Source: an uncultured Pseudomonadota bacterium
GTDB taxonomy: Bacteria > Pseudomonadota > Alphaproteobacteria > RF32 > CAG-239
Reading direction: 5' to 3'
Length of the DNA stretch: 37,667 nt
Assembly: GCA_949297185.1 (NCBI GenBank)
Contig: CASFRM010000022.1
Span: 1-37,667, forward strand
The translations under genes were made by a program, and so were the position numbers. The notes beneath the pieces are model-generated. The model ran no database searches. It saw only the letters and a list, made by a program, of their open reading frames with translations, and had not been told where the DNA came from. Below, one piece after another: positions 1-8,089 of the stretch; positions within the stretch are counted from its first letter, which is position 1, and every line of letters begins with the position of its first letter.

Positions 1-38
1 GACGACAGGATTTAGGTCAGCTCCGTTTGGAGCTGTAA
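1..38 (+). CDS. Possible 3' end of a gene cut by the window edge
   Basis: The frame starting at base 3 is open from the left edge and ends with TAA at 36-38, giving a short tail RQDLGQLRLEL. A strong hairpin follows directly, which fits a gene end. There is too little sequence to recognise a family, and other frames are also open for part of this stretch, so this is a weak call. Confidence 0.3.
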   Translation, partial: RQDLGQLRLEL

Positions 39-40
39 GG

Positions 41-64
41 AAAAGGCACCCGAAGGTGCCTTTT
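41..64. terminator. Bidirectional hairpin terminator
   Basis: AAAAGGCACC and GGTGCCTTTT form a 10-bp stem around a four-base loop. On the minus strand the loop is C(UUCG)G, an unusually stable tetraloop, and both strands end in a T run. It can end the gene entering from the left and the minus-strand cluster. Confidence 0.8.
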
Positions 65-72
65 CTATAGAA

Positions 73-90
73 CCCCCAGTTTACTGGGGG
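73..90 (-). terminator. GC-rich hairpin after the 138-aa gene
   Basis: CCCCCAG and CTGGGGG pair around TTTA. It lies just beyond the stop of the minus-strand 138-aa gene. The T tail on the minus strand is poor (TTCTATAG), so it may act together with the hairpin at 41-64. Confidence 0.55.
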
Positions 91-97
91 ATATCTA

Positions 98-514
98 TTA
101 TATAAACTCATCTACATCTTCGATATGTTCGTTTTTTTCATAAAAATGCTTGAGGTAATTGCGGCCGGTGCGTTCTATTTCTTCGTCGCGGATTATTGAT
201 TGGTTATTGGAATATACGCTTACTTTATTGCCCTGATTATTGGGAGGAGGGGTATCGTCTTCAAAAATGCCGCTGACGGCAAGTGCTTCTATGCTGCCTG
301 ATATATCCGGTGAGGCAGAATTAAAATCGGTTTGTGATTGTTGACGGCGTTTGCGATTTTGTTCGTCATTGTCTTGACCGTCTCTGACCAGAACACTATT
401 GTTGGTATCAATGTGTTCAACAAATTGCGAGTGGTTGTTAGGCTCAAAATTGCGCTTATCAACCTTCGATGAGGTCGTTGCAGAGGATACTCTGCGGGTT
501 GCTGTTATACTCAT
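98..514 (-). CDS. Hypothetical hydrophilic protein, 138 aa
   Basis: I do not recognise this family. The protein is polar throughout, rich in Asn, Asp, Glu, Ser and Gln, with no signal peptide, membrane segment or cysteine. The N-terminal 25 residues are Ser/Thr/Arg-rich; the C-terminal part (about 108-138) is acidic and looks helical. A good ribosome site (GGGAGA, six bases before ATG) supports the start. It is the last gene of the minus-strand cluster, about 110 bases after the 74-aa membrane protein, and two hairpins follow it. The sequence looks largely disordered. It is probably a real gene, but no function can be assigned. Confidence 0.6.
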   Translation of the reverse strand: MSITATRRVSSATTSSKVDKRNFEPNNHSQFVEHIDTNNSVLVRDGQDNDEQNRKRRQQSQTDFNSASPDISGSIEALAVSGIFEDDTPPPNNQGNKVSVYSNNQSIIRDEEIERTGRNYLKHFYEKNEHIEDVDEFI

Positions 515-538
515 GTGATTTCTCCCACAAGATTAAAT

Positions 539-558
539 GCCTAAGCTACTTTAGGCTA
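539..558. other. Small hairpin between the two short genes
   Basis: GCCTAA and TTTAGGC pair around GCTAC in the 110-base gap between the 74-aa and 138-aa genes. No T run follows on the minus strand, so it is more likely an RNA processing or stability element than a terminator. Confidence 0.35.
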
Positions 559-624
559 TATGTTTAAATATATCATATAAACAATTAAAAAGCCATAATA
601 ATTTGATAATCGCTATACAAAACG

Positions 625-849
625 CTATTCTTCGGTTTTGTCTTGAGTATTGTCTTCTTTTTTAGTATCTGATTTTTTATCTGCTAAAGCTTTCATTTCT
701 TCGATTTTGGCTTTGCCGCATGATTGCATTTTGGTGCAATATTGCTTAATCTTAGGAAGCCAAATTTCAGCTTGCTCTTTGATTGATTCTACTTTGATAA
801 CTCCGAAAATAAAGGCTATGGCCAGAGCTATTAGTATCCATGATAACAT
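625..849 (-). CDS. Small single-pass membrane protein, 74 aa
   Basis: One hydrophobic N-terminal segment (about residues 3-18) is followed by an amphipathic, Lys/Glu-rich tail with two cysteines (around 38 and 44) and a highly charged end. That shape suggests a membrane-anchored protein with a cytoplasmic coiled tail. The ATG lies two bases after the nagZ stop and is preceded by AAGGA, so the two genes are almost certainly co-transcribed and translationally coupled. In some alphaproteobacteria tat genes lie in this neighbourhood, and the size and single anchor invite comparison with TatA, but I see no TatA hinge motif. I do not recognise a family. Confidence 0.65.
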   Translation of the reverse strand: MLSWILIALAIAFIFGVIKVESIKEQAEIWLPKIKQYCTKMQSCGKAKIEEMKALADKKSDTKKEDNTQDKTEE

Positions 850-851
850 TT

Positions 852-1931
852 TTATTTTCCTTCTTTTTGTTTATAGATTTTGTGCAATACTTCGGTGGCG
901 TCATAACTTTCTTTATAAACTGGCACTTGCCCCAATAAAGCATCGTACATCTTTTCTTCCGTTTTGGTAACGGATCTTCGAGCATTATTATGCAAAACTT
1001 CTAAAGCTTTGTCCAGCCGTTCTAATCCGACGTCGGATAATTTTGGACATTTGTCTGCAAGTTCGGTTAATTCTTCAATGCGCCCCATGCAATAAACAGC
1101 ACAGTCACAACCGGCATTTACGGAAGATATGGCTCGTTCGGATATGCTTCCATGAAGGGCCTGCATATCTATGGCGTCTGAAAGCAATAATCCGTTAAAT
1201 CCCATATCAGTGCGAATTAGTTTGTTGATGCCTAACTTACTTTGAGTTATAGGATGATTTTTATCTATGGCCGGTAAAAGAATATGTGCCGTCATTCCAA
1301 GAGGGGATTGGTTGCAATTTTTAAACGGAATGATATCTTTTTTTATTTCTGATAATGTGGCATTTATGACCGGTAATTCTAAGTGTGGGTCGTTGGTGGC
1401 GCGGCCGTGTCCGGGCATGTGTTTGATACAGGGAATAATACCGTTTGCCATATATTCATCAACCATAATTTTTCCTAAGAAAGATATCTTTTCTATATCA
1501 TCAGAAAAACAGCGACTTCTCAGAGCTTCGGTAATTTGCGGATATGCAATATCTAATACCGGTGCATAGTTTACATTTATTCCCAATTCTTTTAAATCTC
1601 GGCTTATGAGTTTGGCATGTAGTTTGCACGCTTTTGCCACGTCATCGGATGGTAATGCTCCTAAAGAATATTGTGAGGAGTAGGGGTGAAAATAAGGTTC
1701 TTTTAATCGTCTTACTCTGCCGCCTTCTTGGTCTACGGCAATTAAAATATCATCGCGCTCGACGCAATTTTTTATTTCATTTATCAGCCGCTTAATTTGT
1801 GTAGGTTCTTCTAAATTTCTGGCAAATAGGGATATCCCGACCGGATTGGCTTTGGCAAATATCTTCTTTTCCTCATCGGATAAAGAAGTGCCTGCACAAG
1901 ATAACATTGCGGCAAGTAATGGTTTGCTCAT
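852..1931 (-). CDS. nagZ: Beta-N-acetylhexosaminidase NagZ (GH3)
   Basis: This is a cytoplasmic glycosidase that removes GlcNAc from GlcNAc-anhydromuropeptides during peptidoglycan recycling. The GH3 barrel is complete at 359 residues, the usual NagZ length. VDQEGGRV lies at 66-73, the NagZ signature KHMPGHG at 170-176 with the downstream D181/H183 acid-base pair, and the nucleophile D252 in SDAIDM. AAGGAGAT five bases before the ATG supports the start. It sits in a minus-strand run after an SPOR protein and an M50 protease. In alphaproteobacteria SPOR-nagZ is a recurrent pair, often followed by scpAB, which is not seen here. Confidence 0.95.
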   Translation of the reverse strand: MSKPLLAAMLSCAGTSLSDEEKKIFAKANPVGISLFARNLEEPTQIKRLINEIKNCVERDDILIAVDQEGGRVRRLKEPYFHPYSSQYSLGALPSDDVAKACKLHAKLISRDLKELGINVNYAPVLDIAYPQITEALRSRCFSDDIEKISFLGKIMVDEYMANGIIPCIKHMPGHGRATNDPHLELPVINATLSEIKKDIIPFKNCNQSPLGMTAHILLPAIDKNHPITQSKLGINKLIRTDMGFNGLLLSDAIDMQALHGSISERAISSVNAGCDCAVYCMGRIEELTELADKCPKLSDVGLERLDKALEVLHNNARRSVTKTEEKMYDALLGQVPVYKESYDATEVLHKIYKQKEGK

Positions 1932-1943
1932 TTTTATCTCCTT

Positions 1944-2600
1944 TTATAAAAACAAACCAGCCAAATAGATTGAGGTTTGTCTTAAATAATCCGCAAATGG
2001 ATTAAAGCTTATGCCAAAAGCTTGTAACAGTGAAGGCATTATGAATGCCAAGAACACTATGAAAATAAGTCCGGCTTTCTCTGATGATAAAAATTTTTGG
2101 ATGTAAGGATTATCTGACCAGCCAAGTAAAATTTTTGAGCCATCCAACGGCGGAATCGGAAGCAGGTTAAATACGGCTAAAACAATATTAAAAAATATCA
2201 TTTGCAACCAAAACATAGAGATAATACCGCTAGAGACGGAATGTGGTATTTGTAATGATAATTTTAGCATTAGCGACGATATAAGAGCCAATAGCAAATT
2301 GGTTATAATTCCGGCTGAAGCTACGAGTACTATATCTCTTTTTTGATGTTTTAGTTTGCTATAATCTACCGGTACAGGCTTGGCCCAACCGAATATAAAG
2401 CCGGTCTTCGATAAGAAAAGCAATATCGGCACGATTATCGTGCCGAATATGTCTATATGACGCATTGGATTTAGTGATAATCTATTATGCTTTTTAGCAG
2501 TGTCATCACCAAGTTTGTTGGCCATATAGCCATGAGCAACTTCATGAGCAATTATGGCGGTTAGTATGGCTGCGGCAGAGGTTATCACTTTAATTATCAT
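1944..2600 (-). CDS. Site-2 protease family (M50) membrane metalloprotease
   Basis: The protein has 218 residues and about five or six membrane segments. The zinc motif HEVAH is at 19-23, inside the first membrane helix. The second motif, NLLPIPPLDG, is at 145-154 and supplies the third ligand, D153. There is no PDZ or CBS domain, so this is the minimal rhomboid-sized M50 subgroup found next to scpA or nagZ in many bacteria, not RseP. The gene starts 26 bases after the SPOR gene and ends 13 bases before nagZ, in one transcription unit. The substrate is unknown. Confidence 0.88.
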   Translation of the reverse strand: MIIKVITSAAAILTAIIAHEVAHGYMANKLGDDTAKKHNRLSLNPMRHIDIFGTIIVPILLFLSKTGFIFGWAKPVPVDYSKLKHQKRDIVLVASAGIITNLLLALISSLMLKLSLQIPHSVSSGIISMFWLQMIFFNIVLAVFNLLPIPPLDGSKILLGWSDNPYIQKFLSSEKAGLIFIVFLAFIMPSLLQAFGISFNPFADYLRQTSIYLAGLFL

Positions 2601-2625
2601 AGTCGCATTCTTTCATTTTGAAGGG

Positions 2626-3513
2626 TTATTTCTTTTTTACCAGGCAAGAACCTCCGGCGGTCTTTATGGAATTGCAAACCTTATCGGCATCGGCGCGTTC
2701 TTTGAATGCACCGGCCTTTAAGCGGTAGAATGTTCCTTTGGCACCTAAATCTGCAGCTTCTACCTCGTAGGGAAGACCTTTTAATACTGCATATTTGCTG
2801 TTTAGATTACCCCAAGCCTTATCCATTGCCGATTTGTTGGGAGAAGAAATAAGTTGAATTTGCCATACTCCGTCCGGTATTGTTTGTGCAGAAGCTTGTT
2901 TTTGCGGAGCCGGTTGAACTTTTTTAGGTTCTTCTTTGACAGCAACAGTGACTTTTTCTTCTTTTTTTACTTCCGGTGTCGGTTCTGCTTTAGGTTTTAC
3001 TTCTTCTTGTGCAGGTTTGGTATTTGCAGCCAAAATTTTTTCGGCTTCAGACACAGTAGCGGCAGAGGTTTGGACAACTTCTTTGGATGCTTCTTCTGCT
3101 TCGGCAGTAATGGTCGGCATTTTGGGTTGCTCTGGAGAAGGAAGCAGATTTTCTACTTTTATCTCTTGGTTTTCTTTTTTCTCAACAATATCGTAAACGG
3201 TTTTGTCTTGATTTAAGATTTCCATACCACCCGGATCTGCCGGTTGAACTTTTATGGCTGTTTGCGGACGACGAATTACCGGAATTTCGCTGTCTTGAGT
3301 GTTGGTGTAATCCGGAGACAAGATAAACCAGCTTACTATACCGGCCAATCCTACGCCCAAAACCGTGCCTAGAAAGACATGTTGCGAACGGTTTATTTCG
3401 TTTTTGCGTTCTTCAAAATTGTCTATGGGTTGCGAACTTAATCTTTGACGGAACTCATCAAGAAAATCGCCGCCTTTTTCCATATCTTCTTCATCGCGAA
3501 AATCATCCAACAT
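2626..3513 (-). CDS. SPOR-domain envelope protein
   Basis: The 295-residue protein has a charged cytoplasmic N-terminus, one membrane segment at about 46-66, a long Pro/Glu/Lys-rich periplasmic linker, and a C-terminal SPOR domain (last 80 residues or so, beginning GVWQIQLISS). SPOR domains bind glycan strands lacking stem peptides at division septa, so a role in cell division or wall remodelling is likely. I take the ATG at 3513 rather than GTG at 3516 because GGAG is spaced seven bases before it. It lies upstream of the M50 and nagZ genes in the same run. Confidence 0.88.
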   Translation of the reverse strand: MLDDFRDEEDMEKGGDFLDEFRQRLSSQPIDNFEERKNEINRSQHVFLGTVLGVGLAGIVSWFILSPDYTNTQDSEIPVIRRPQTAIKVQPADPGGMEILNQDKTVYDIVEKKENQEIKVENLLPSPEQPKMPTITAEAEEASKEVVQTSAATVSEAEKILAANTKPAQEEVKPKAEPTPEVKKEEKVTVAVKEEPKKVQPAPQKQASAQTIPDGVWQIQLISSPNKSAMDKAWGNLNSKYAVLKGLPYEVEAADLGAKGTFYRLKAGAFKERADADKVCNSIKTAGGSCLVKKK

Positions 3514-3590
3514 CACAAATCTCCGTTAATATAAAAACTCAATGAGTTAATATTATTACAAAAAACTTTATAATAGCTTAACAAAAACAA

Positions 3591-4745
3591 CTAAAATCTA
3601 TAAGAAATGTTGAATAGTTTTTGATGCTCTTCGCAGGCAAAAGCATCGGTCATATCGGCAATGTATCCGCATATGCATTCGGCTTTGTCAACATCATTGG
3701 TGGTTTTATCAATTTGCGGACGCAATTCCATAGGTAAGAGTTTGTAATCATTCATGAAGGCATTGAATAAATCTTCGACGATTTTTTGCGATTTCATATC
3801 CATGCGAGCAATGTTGCTGTGAGTGTAGAAATTGCGGATTAAAAATTGATGCAGATCGTATATGTGTTGGTGCATATCTTTAGAAAAGTTGGCGGTAAAA
3901 GATTTGGCTTTGCGTACATCATCTTGTGTTTTTATATTGTTGTTTTTGATGTTTTCTTGCGTGGTTTTAAGTAAATCGAACACCATTGCACTGATTAGTG
4001 AGCGCGTGATGGCATAAATTCTCAAGTTGTTATTGGCATGAGGGTTTTCTTTATCAAAATTATTAATTATCTCTTTGATGAAATCTAGCTCACAAAGTTG
4101 TTCTATGGTAAAAAATCCGGCTCTGAAACCATCGTCAATATCGTGGTTGTTATAGGCAATGTCATCGGCAAAAGATGCTACTTGAGCTTCCAGTGACGGA
4201 TAATGTTTTAGGTCAAGCTCAAATTGTCGGTTAAATTCTTTGAGGTATGAATGGGTTATCTTTTTTATCGGGCCGTTATGCTTTACCGTGCCTTCCAAAG
4301 TTTCCCAAGTCAGATTAAGACCGTTGAATGCGGGGTAGTGGTTTTCGGTTTTGGTGATGATTCGTAATGAGTGAACATTATGGTCAAAACCGCCGTAGTC
4401 TTTCATGCATTTATTTAGTCCGCGTTCTCCGGCATGACCAAACGGGGCATGTCCTAAATCGTGGGCTAAGGCAATGGCTTCGCCTAAATCTTCGTTTAGG
4501 TTCAAATTGCGACACAGAGTTCTGGTGATTTGCGCAACCTCAATACTGTGGGTAAGGCGAGTACGGTAGCTATGGCCTTCGTGGTAGGCAAAAACCTGTG
4601 TTTTGCCTTCAAGTCTGCGAAAGGCGGCTGAGTGAATGAGGCGGTCGCGATCGCGTTGGAACGAAGAGCGAATTAAATTGGTATAATCGGGATACAAACG
4701 GCCGCGAGAATTTTCTTCCGTTGAGGCATATTCTGCAAGAATCAT
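3591..4745 (-). CDS. dgt: dNTP triphosphohydrolase, Dgt-like (HD domain)
   Basis: This enzyme hydrolyses dNTPs, classically dGTP, to the nucleoside and tripolyphosphate. HD-domain metal ligands are visible: H66 in RLTHSIE, H95-D96 in HDLGHAPFGHAGE, and a later aspartate in FADDIAY (near 194). The N-terminal RSSFQRDRDRLIHSAAFRRL segment is typical of the bacterial family. Length (384 residues) matches the shorter alphaproteobacterial type rather than the 505-residue E. coli Dgt. AAGGAAA precedes the ATG. It is divergent from xthA across 74 bases and is the first gene of the minus-strand run. Confidence 0.93.
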   Translation of the reverse strand: MILAEYASTEENSRGRLYPDYTNLIRSSFQRDRDRLIHSAAFRRLEGKTQVFAYHEGHSYRTRLTHSIEVAQITRTLCRNLNLNEDLGEAIALAHDLGHAPFGHAGERGLNKCMKDYGGFDHNVHSLRIITKTENHYPAFNGLNLTWETLEGTVKHNGPIKKITHSYLKEFNRQFELDLKHYPSLEAQVASFADDIAYNNHDIDDGFRAGFFTIEQLCELDFIKEIINNFDKENPHANNNLRIYAITRSLISAMVFDLLKTTQENIKNNNIKTQDDVRKAKSFTANFSKDMHQHIYDLHQFLIRNFYTHSNIARMDMKSQKIVEDLFNAFMNDYKLLPMELRPQIDKTTNDVDKAECICGYIADMTDAFACEEHQKLFNISYRF

Positions 4746-4819
4746 CTTTTTTACTTTCCTTGGTTGAAAAAATATTATAGTTTATGTTTAACATGTCTGG
4801 TTAAAGAAAGAGTTAATAT

Positions 4820-5611
4820 ATGAAAATTGCCACTTATAATGTAAATTCCGTTAATGCTCGAATCGAAAATTTGGTCGAATGGTTAAATAAAACTCAGCCC
4901 GATGTGGTATTGTTGCAAGAGATTAAAACAGAGTTTAACTCGTTTCCGTTTTTTGATTTACAGACAATAGGTTATGAGGCAAAAATACTGGGGCAAAAAA
5001 GCTATAACGGGGTGGCGATTTTAAGTAAACACAAAATAAATGTGGTGAGCGAAGGGCTGCCTGGTTTTGAAGATGAAAATGCCAGATATATTGAAGCAGA
5101 CATAAAAATAAACGGTGTTGATTACAGAGTTGCCTCAATTTATTTGCCTAACGGAAATCCTCCTTATAATAACCCTGATGATGAAAGCAAGTGGTTTTAT
5201 AAATTAAAATGGATGGATGCGTTTTATAATCATGCCAAAAAACTTTTGGAATTGCAAAAGCCGGTAATCTTGGGTGGCGATTTTAATGTAATTATGAGTG
5301 ATTTTGATGTTTATGATCCGGAGGCTTTTCGTAAGAATGCTTTGTTTAGACCGGAGGTTGTTCAAAGATTGCGGGCGGTTTCTTATTTGGGATATTATGA
5401 TGCTTTCAGGAGCTTAAATCAAAAAGATAACGGATATACTTATTGGGATTACGGCGGGGCAGCTTTGCAAAGCGATAACGGTATGAGAATTGATTATTTG
5501 TGGCTTAACGCTTTGGCTTTTGACCGGCTTGAAAATTGCAACGTTGATATCATGCCGAGAAAAGCACAAAAGCCATCTGATCATACGGCATTAACGGCGG
5601 TGTTTAAGTAA
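4820..5611 (+). CDS. xthA: Exodeoxyribonuclease III
   Basis: A Mg-dependent AP endonuclease and 3' exonuclease of base-excision repair. At 263 residues it has normal length. Visible active-site residues of the endonuclease/exonuclease/phosphatase fold are N7 (TYNVNS), E34 (LLQEIK), Y108, D154 and N156 (GGDFNV), and D254-H255 (PSDHTAL). The stop codon is immediately followed by the ATG of the S41 protease gene, so the two share an mRNA. Confidence 0.95.
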   Translation: MKIATYNVNSVNARIENLVEWLNKTQPDVVLLQEIKTEFNSFPFFDLQTIGYEAKILGQKSYNGVAILSKHKINVVSEGLPGFEDENARYIEADIKINGVDYRVASIYLPNGNPPYNNPDDESKWFYKLKWMDAFYNHAKKLLELQKPVILGGDFNVIMSDFDVYDPEAFRKNALFRPEVVQRLRAVSYLGYYDAFRSLNQKDNGYTYWDYGGAALQSDNGMRIDYLWLNALAFDRLENCNVDIMPRKAQKPSDHTALTAVFK

Positions 5612-6688
5612 ATGAAAAAGATATTTTTATTGTTGTTTTGCTTTTTTTGTAGTGTAGCTCGAGCAGAGGATGTTTCTCCTTGGCAAAAGATTTATGCAGA
5701 GGTTAGAGATGCTTATGTCGGTGATGTAAAAATTGCCGATTTGGCGGTTGCAACATTAAAGGGATTAAAAAAAATCGATAAAAATCTCACCGTGGCTAAT
5801 GATAATAAAAGGATTAGCCTTTATTATAAAGGGCGGGTTGTTAAGGTAATCAGCAAGCCAGAAAATGATAATGCCGGAGAGTGGGCTGAGGTGACCGAAG
5901 ATGTGATGGCGGCGGCAGAAGAAAAATCGGCACAATTACAAAAGCAAAATTTTGAGGTAATTGCCATTACCGCTCAAGAGATGTTACCGTTGTTGGATGA
6001 TGATTCAAAATTTTTTGAAAGTTTTGATGAGGCGCAAAATATAAAAAATCATCGGCAGTTTGCGGCAAGAAAAGAAAATGACATGCTGTATGTCAAAATG
6101 GCGTCAATTAACAAACAAAGTAAAACAGAGCTGAAAAAAGCTTTATCGGAAAACGGTGAGGCTCAAAGTATAATTTTGGATTTGCGCGGGTGTGTCGGTG
6201 GTATGTTTGGCGAAGCAATAGAAATTGCCGATATGTTTTTGGATGAGGGAATAATTGCCGTTACAAAAGAAAAAATAAAAGATGAAGAAACCTATTATGT
6301 TGCCGGAAATGAGGAAAAAGCTGATGAGCGAGAATTGTTTGTGCTGGTTGACGGGGATACGGCATCAGCGGCAGAAGTATTGAGCGCAGCCTTAAAAGAA
6401 CAGAGCAGGGCTAAGATAATCGGGACAAACACCACCGGTAAAGGCTCTATGCAGAAATTAATAAATCTCGACGGACAAGGGGTGTTGGCCGTTACTTCCG
6501 GATATTTTATGAGCCCGTCGGGAGCGGAACTTAATAAAAAAGGAGTGATTCCCGATATTTGTACTTTTGCACAAAATGGAACTCCCGATGTTAAATTATT
6601 GTCACAAAAAGCGGTTTGCCCCAAAGAAAGCAGAGAAAACAGCGAAATTGAGCTCATGATAGTCAAAGAATTGCGTCAAAACCCATAA
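5612..6688 (+). CDS. S41-family serine protease, secreted
   Basis: Residues 1-18 form a signal peptide ending in ARA. The C-terminal half carries the S41 tail-specific protease core: LDLRGCVGG, the serine S252 in DGDTASAAEV, the general base K277 in TTGKGSMQ, and MSPSG...IPDI near the end. The 25-residue Ser-Lys spacing is that of CtpA-type enzymes. At 358 residues it is short, and I cannot see a recognisable PDZ domain; the region 20-160 is diverged. It probably acts in the periplasm. It abuts xthA with no gap. Confidence 0.85.
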   Translation: MKKIFLLLFCFFCSVARAEDVSPWQKIYAEVRDAYVGDVKIADLAVATLKGLKKIDKNLTVANDNKRISLYYKGRVVKVISKPENDNAGEWAEVTEDVMAAAEEKSAQLQKQNFEVIAITAQEMLPLLDDDSKFFESFDEAQNIKNHRQFAARKENDMLYVKMASINKQSKTELKKALSENGEAQSIILDLRGCVGGMFGEAIEIADMFLDEGIIAVTKEKIKDEETYYVAGNEEKADERELFVLVDGDTASAAEVLSAALKEQSRAKIIGTNTTGKGSMQKLINLDGQGVLAVTSGYFMSPSGAELNKKGVIPDICTFAQNGTPDVKLLSQKAVCPKESRENSEIELMIVKELRQNP

Positions 6689-6703
6689 ATGTGAAAATAT
6701 TGG

Positions 6704-6731
6704 TTGACATAGCGCAAAAAAAATGTATATT
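6704..6731 (+). promoter_or_regulatory. Sigma-70 type promoter of rpmG
   Basis: TTGACA at 6704-6709 and TATATT at 6726-6731 are separated by 16 bases, about 48 bases before the rpmG start. This is the best promoter match in the window and shows rpmG is independently and strongly transcribed. Confidence 0.75.
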
Positions 6732-6778
6732 ACGCTCAAATGTTTTGAATTGTAACCCTAATTTAAGAGTATGGAAAA

Positions 6779-6946
6779 ATGGCTAAAGCAGTAAAAGTTA
6801 AAGTAAAATTGGAAAGTACAGCCGGTACAGGTACATTTTATCTTGCTGAAAAAAATCCGAGAACTCATCCGGAAAAGTTGTCTTTGAAAAAATATGATAA
6901 GAAATCAAAGAAACACGAAGAGTTCGTAGAAAAGAAATTGAAGTAA
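6779..6946 (+). CDS. rpmG: 50S ribosomal protein L33
   Basis: The 55-residue basic protein begins MAKAVKVKVKLES and contains GTFYLAEKNPRTHPEKL and a Lys-rich C-terminus, the pattern of alphaproteobacterial L33. It has no cysteines, so it is the zinc-independent form. The ATG overlaps a longer-looking ATG at 6771 in another frame, which runs out quickly. A consensus promoter lies upstream and a strong terminator downstream, so it is a single-gene unit. Confidence 0.93.
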   Translation: MAKAVKVKVKLESTAGTGTFYLAEKNPRTHPEKLSLKKYDKKSKKHEEFVEKKLK

Positions 6947-6969
6947 TACTTTGATTTGTTCAGTGTAAG

Positions 6970-7001
6970 ATACCGGTTCGTATTTGAACCGGTATTTTTT
7001 T
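6970..7001 (+). terminator. Rho-independent terminator of rpmG
   Basis: ATACCGGTTC and GAACCGGTAT form a perfect 10-bp stem around six bases, followed by six T. It lies between the convergent rpmG and xerC genes and can also serve the latter. Confidence 0.9.
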
Positions 7002-7032
7002 GTTATCGGTTAAATCAAAAACTTTAAAAGTG

Positions 7033-7971
7033 TCAATCTTCCAGAAGATGAGCTTTTTGATATTCTTTTTTTAGGTGCTCAATCTCTACATTGGTGTAGC
7101 GTTGGGTGGTGGACAGGGAAGCATGCCCCAACAGCTCTTGAATTGAACGCAAATTGGTTCCCTCAGCCAAAAGGTGAGTGGCAAAAGAGTGACGCAGTGC
7201 GTGCGGAGTTAAACTATCCGGTAAATTGGCGTAATTGCGTATCTTGGCTAAAGTTCTTTGTACTATACGAGGGCTTATTCTTTCACCTCTTGCTCCCAAA
7301 AACAATGCATCACCGATGTTTTGTTTGTAGGGGCAAGCTTCTAAGTAGGCGGCGATTTTCTCTTTGACTATGGGCAGAAGCGGAACAATCCGCTCTTTGT
7401 TGCCTTTACCTCTGATTTTGAGAAAGTCGTTTTGGTTAATATCTCCTAGATTGAGTGACAAGGCTTCAGAAATTCGCAAACCGCATCCGTAAAGTATTGT
7501 AAAAATGGCGACATCTCTAAGACCTTGCCACTCTTCTTTGGCAAAATCTGCCGCCATATCAAGCAAATTCAGCGTCTGATCAACATCTAAAGCTTTGGGG
7601 AGTATTTTGTCTTGCTTGGGAGAGGATAAAATACTTATGGAAGTATTATCAATTATGTGGTTGCGATTGAGCCATTTGAAAAAGCTTTTGAGTGTTGATA
7701 GTTCGCGGGCCAGGGTGCTTTTACTTAAATTTTGTTGTTTGCGGCGGCTTAAAAAAGCGCGAAACGTGCGGACATCAATTTCTTTTAAGGCTTTTAAATC
7801 CGGAAGTTGTTCGGAATATTCTGACCAAAACTTAAAAAACGCGGATAAATCTCTTAAATAAGCGTCTAAAGTATGCGAAGAATAACCGCGTTCGTTGATA
7901 AGCCATGAACGCCAGTCATTTATGAGGCCTAAAACCTCGGAATCCGCCTTATATCTTATTTCTTCTTTCAT
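7033..7971 (-). CDS. xerC: Tyrosine recombinase XerC
   Basis: A site-specific recombinase that resolves chromosome dimers at dif. It has an N-terminal SAM-like core-binding domain (about 15-110) and a C-terminal catalytic domain with the full set R166, K189, H257, R260, H283 and nucleophile Y292. At 312 residues it is the usual length. The divergent position next to priA is a common alphaproteobacterial arrangement for xerC and favours XerC over XerD, though sequence alone does not settle it. It is not phage-like: no integrase N-terminal domain and no att site nearby. Confidence 0.9.
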   Translation of the reverse strand: MKEEIRYKADSEVLGLINDWRSWLINERGYSSHTLDAYLRDLSAFFKFWSEYSEQLPDLKALKEIDVRTFRAFLSRRKQQNLSKSTLARELSTLKSFFKWLNRNHIIDNTSISILSSPKQDKILPKALDVDQTLNLLDMAADFAKEEWQGLRDVAIFTILYGCGLRISEALSLNLGDINQNDFLKIRGKGNKERIVPLLPIVKEKIAAYLEACPYKQNIGDALFLGARGERISPRIVQRTLAKIRNYANLPDSLTPHALRHSFATHLLAEGTNLRSIQELLGHASLSTTQRYTNVEIEHLKKEYQKAHLLED

Positions 7972-8089
7972 GAAAAACAGTAGAGCACAAAATATTTAAT
8001 AAAATGTTGCTGACTTTGTTGTTAGTAAATCGGAATGGTGTTTGAGAAAAAATGGAGCGGTGTTATGATGTGAGGGCTGGAGGAAATGT

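Noticed and set aside
7033-7971. Tyrosine recombinase as a phage or integron integrase
   Set aside because: Length, motifs and the divergent priA neighbour fit housekeeping XerC; no att sites, attC array or phage genes are nearby.
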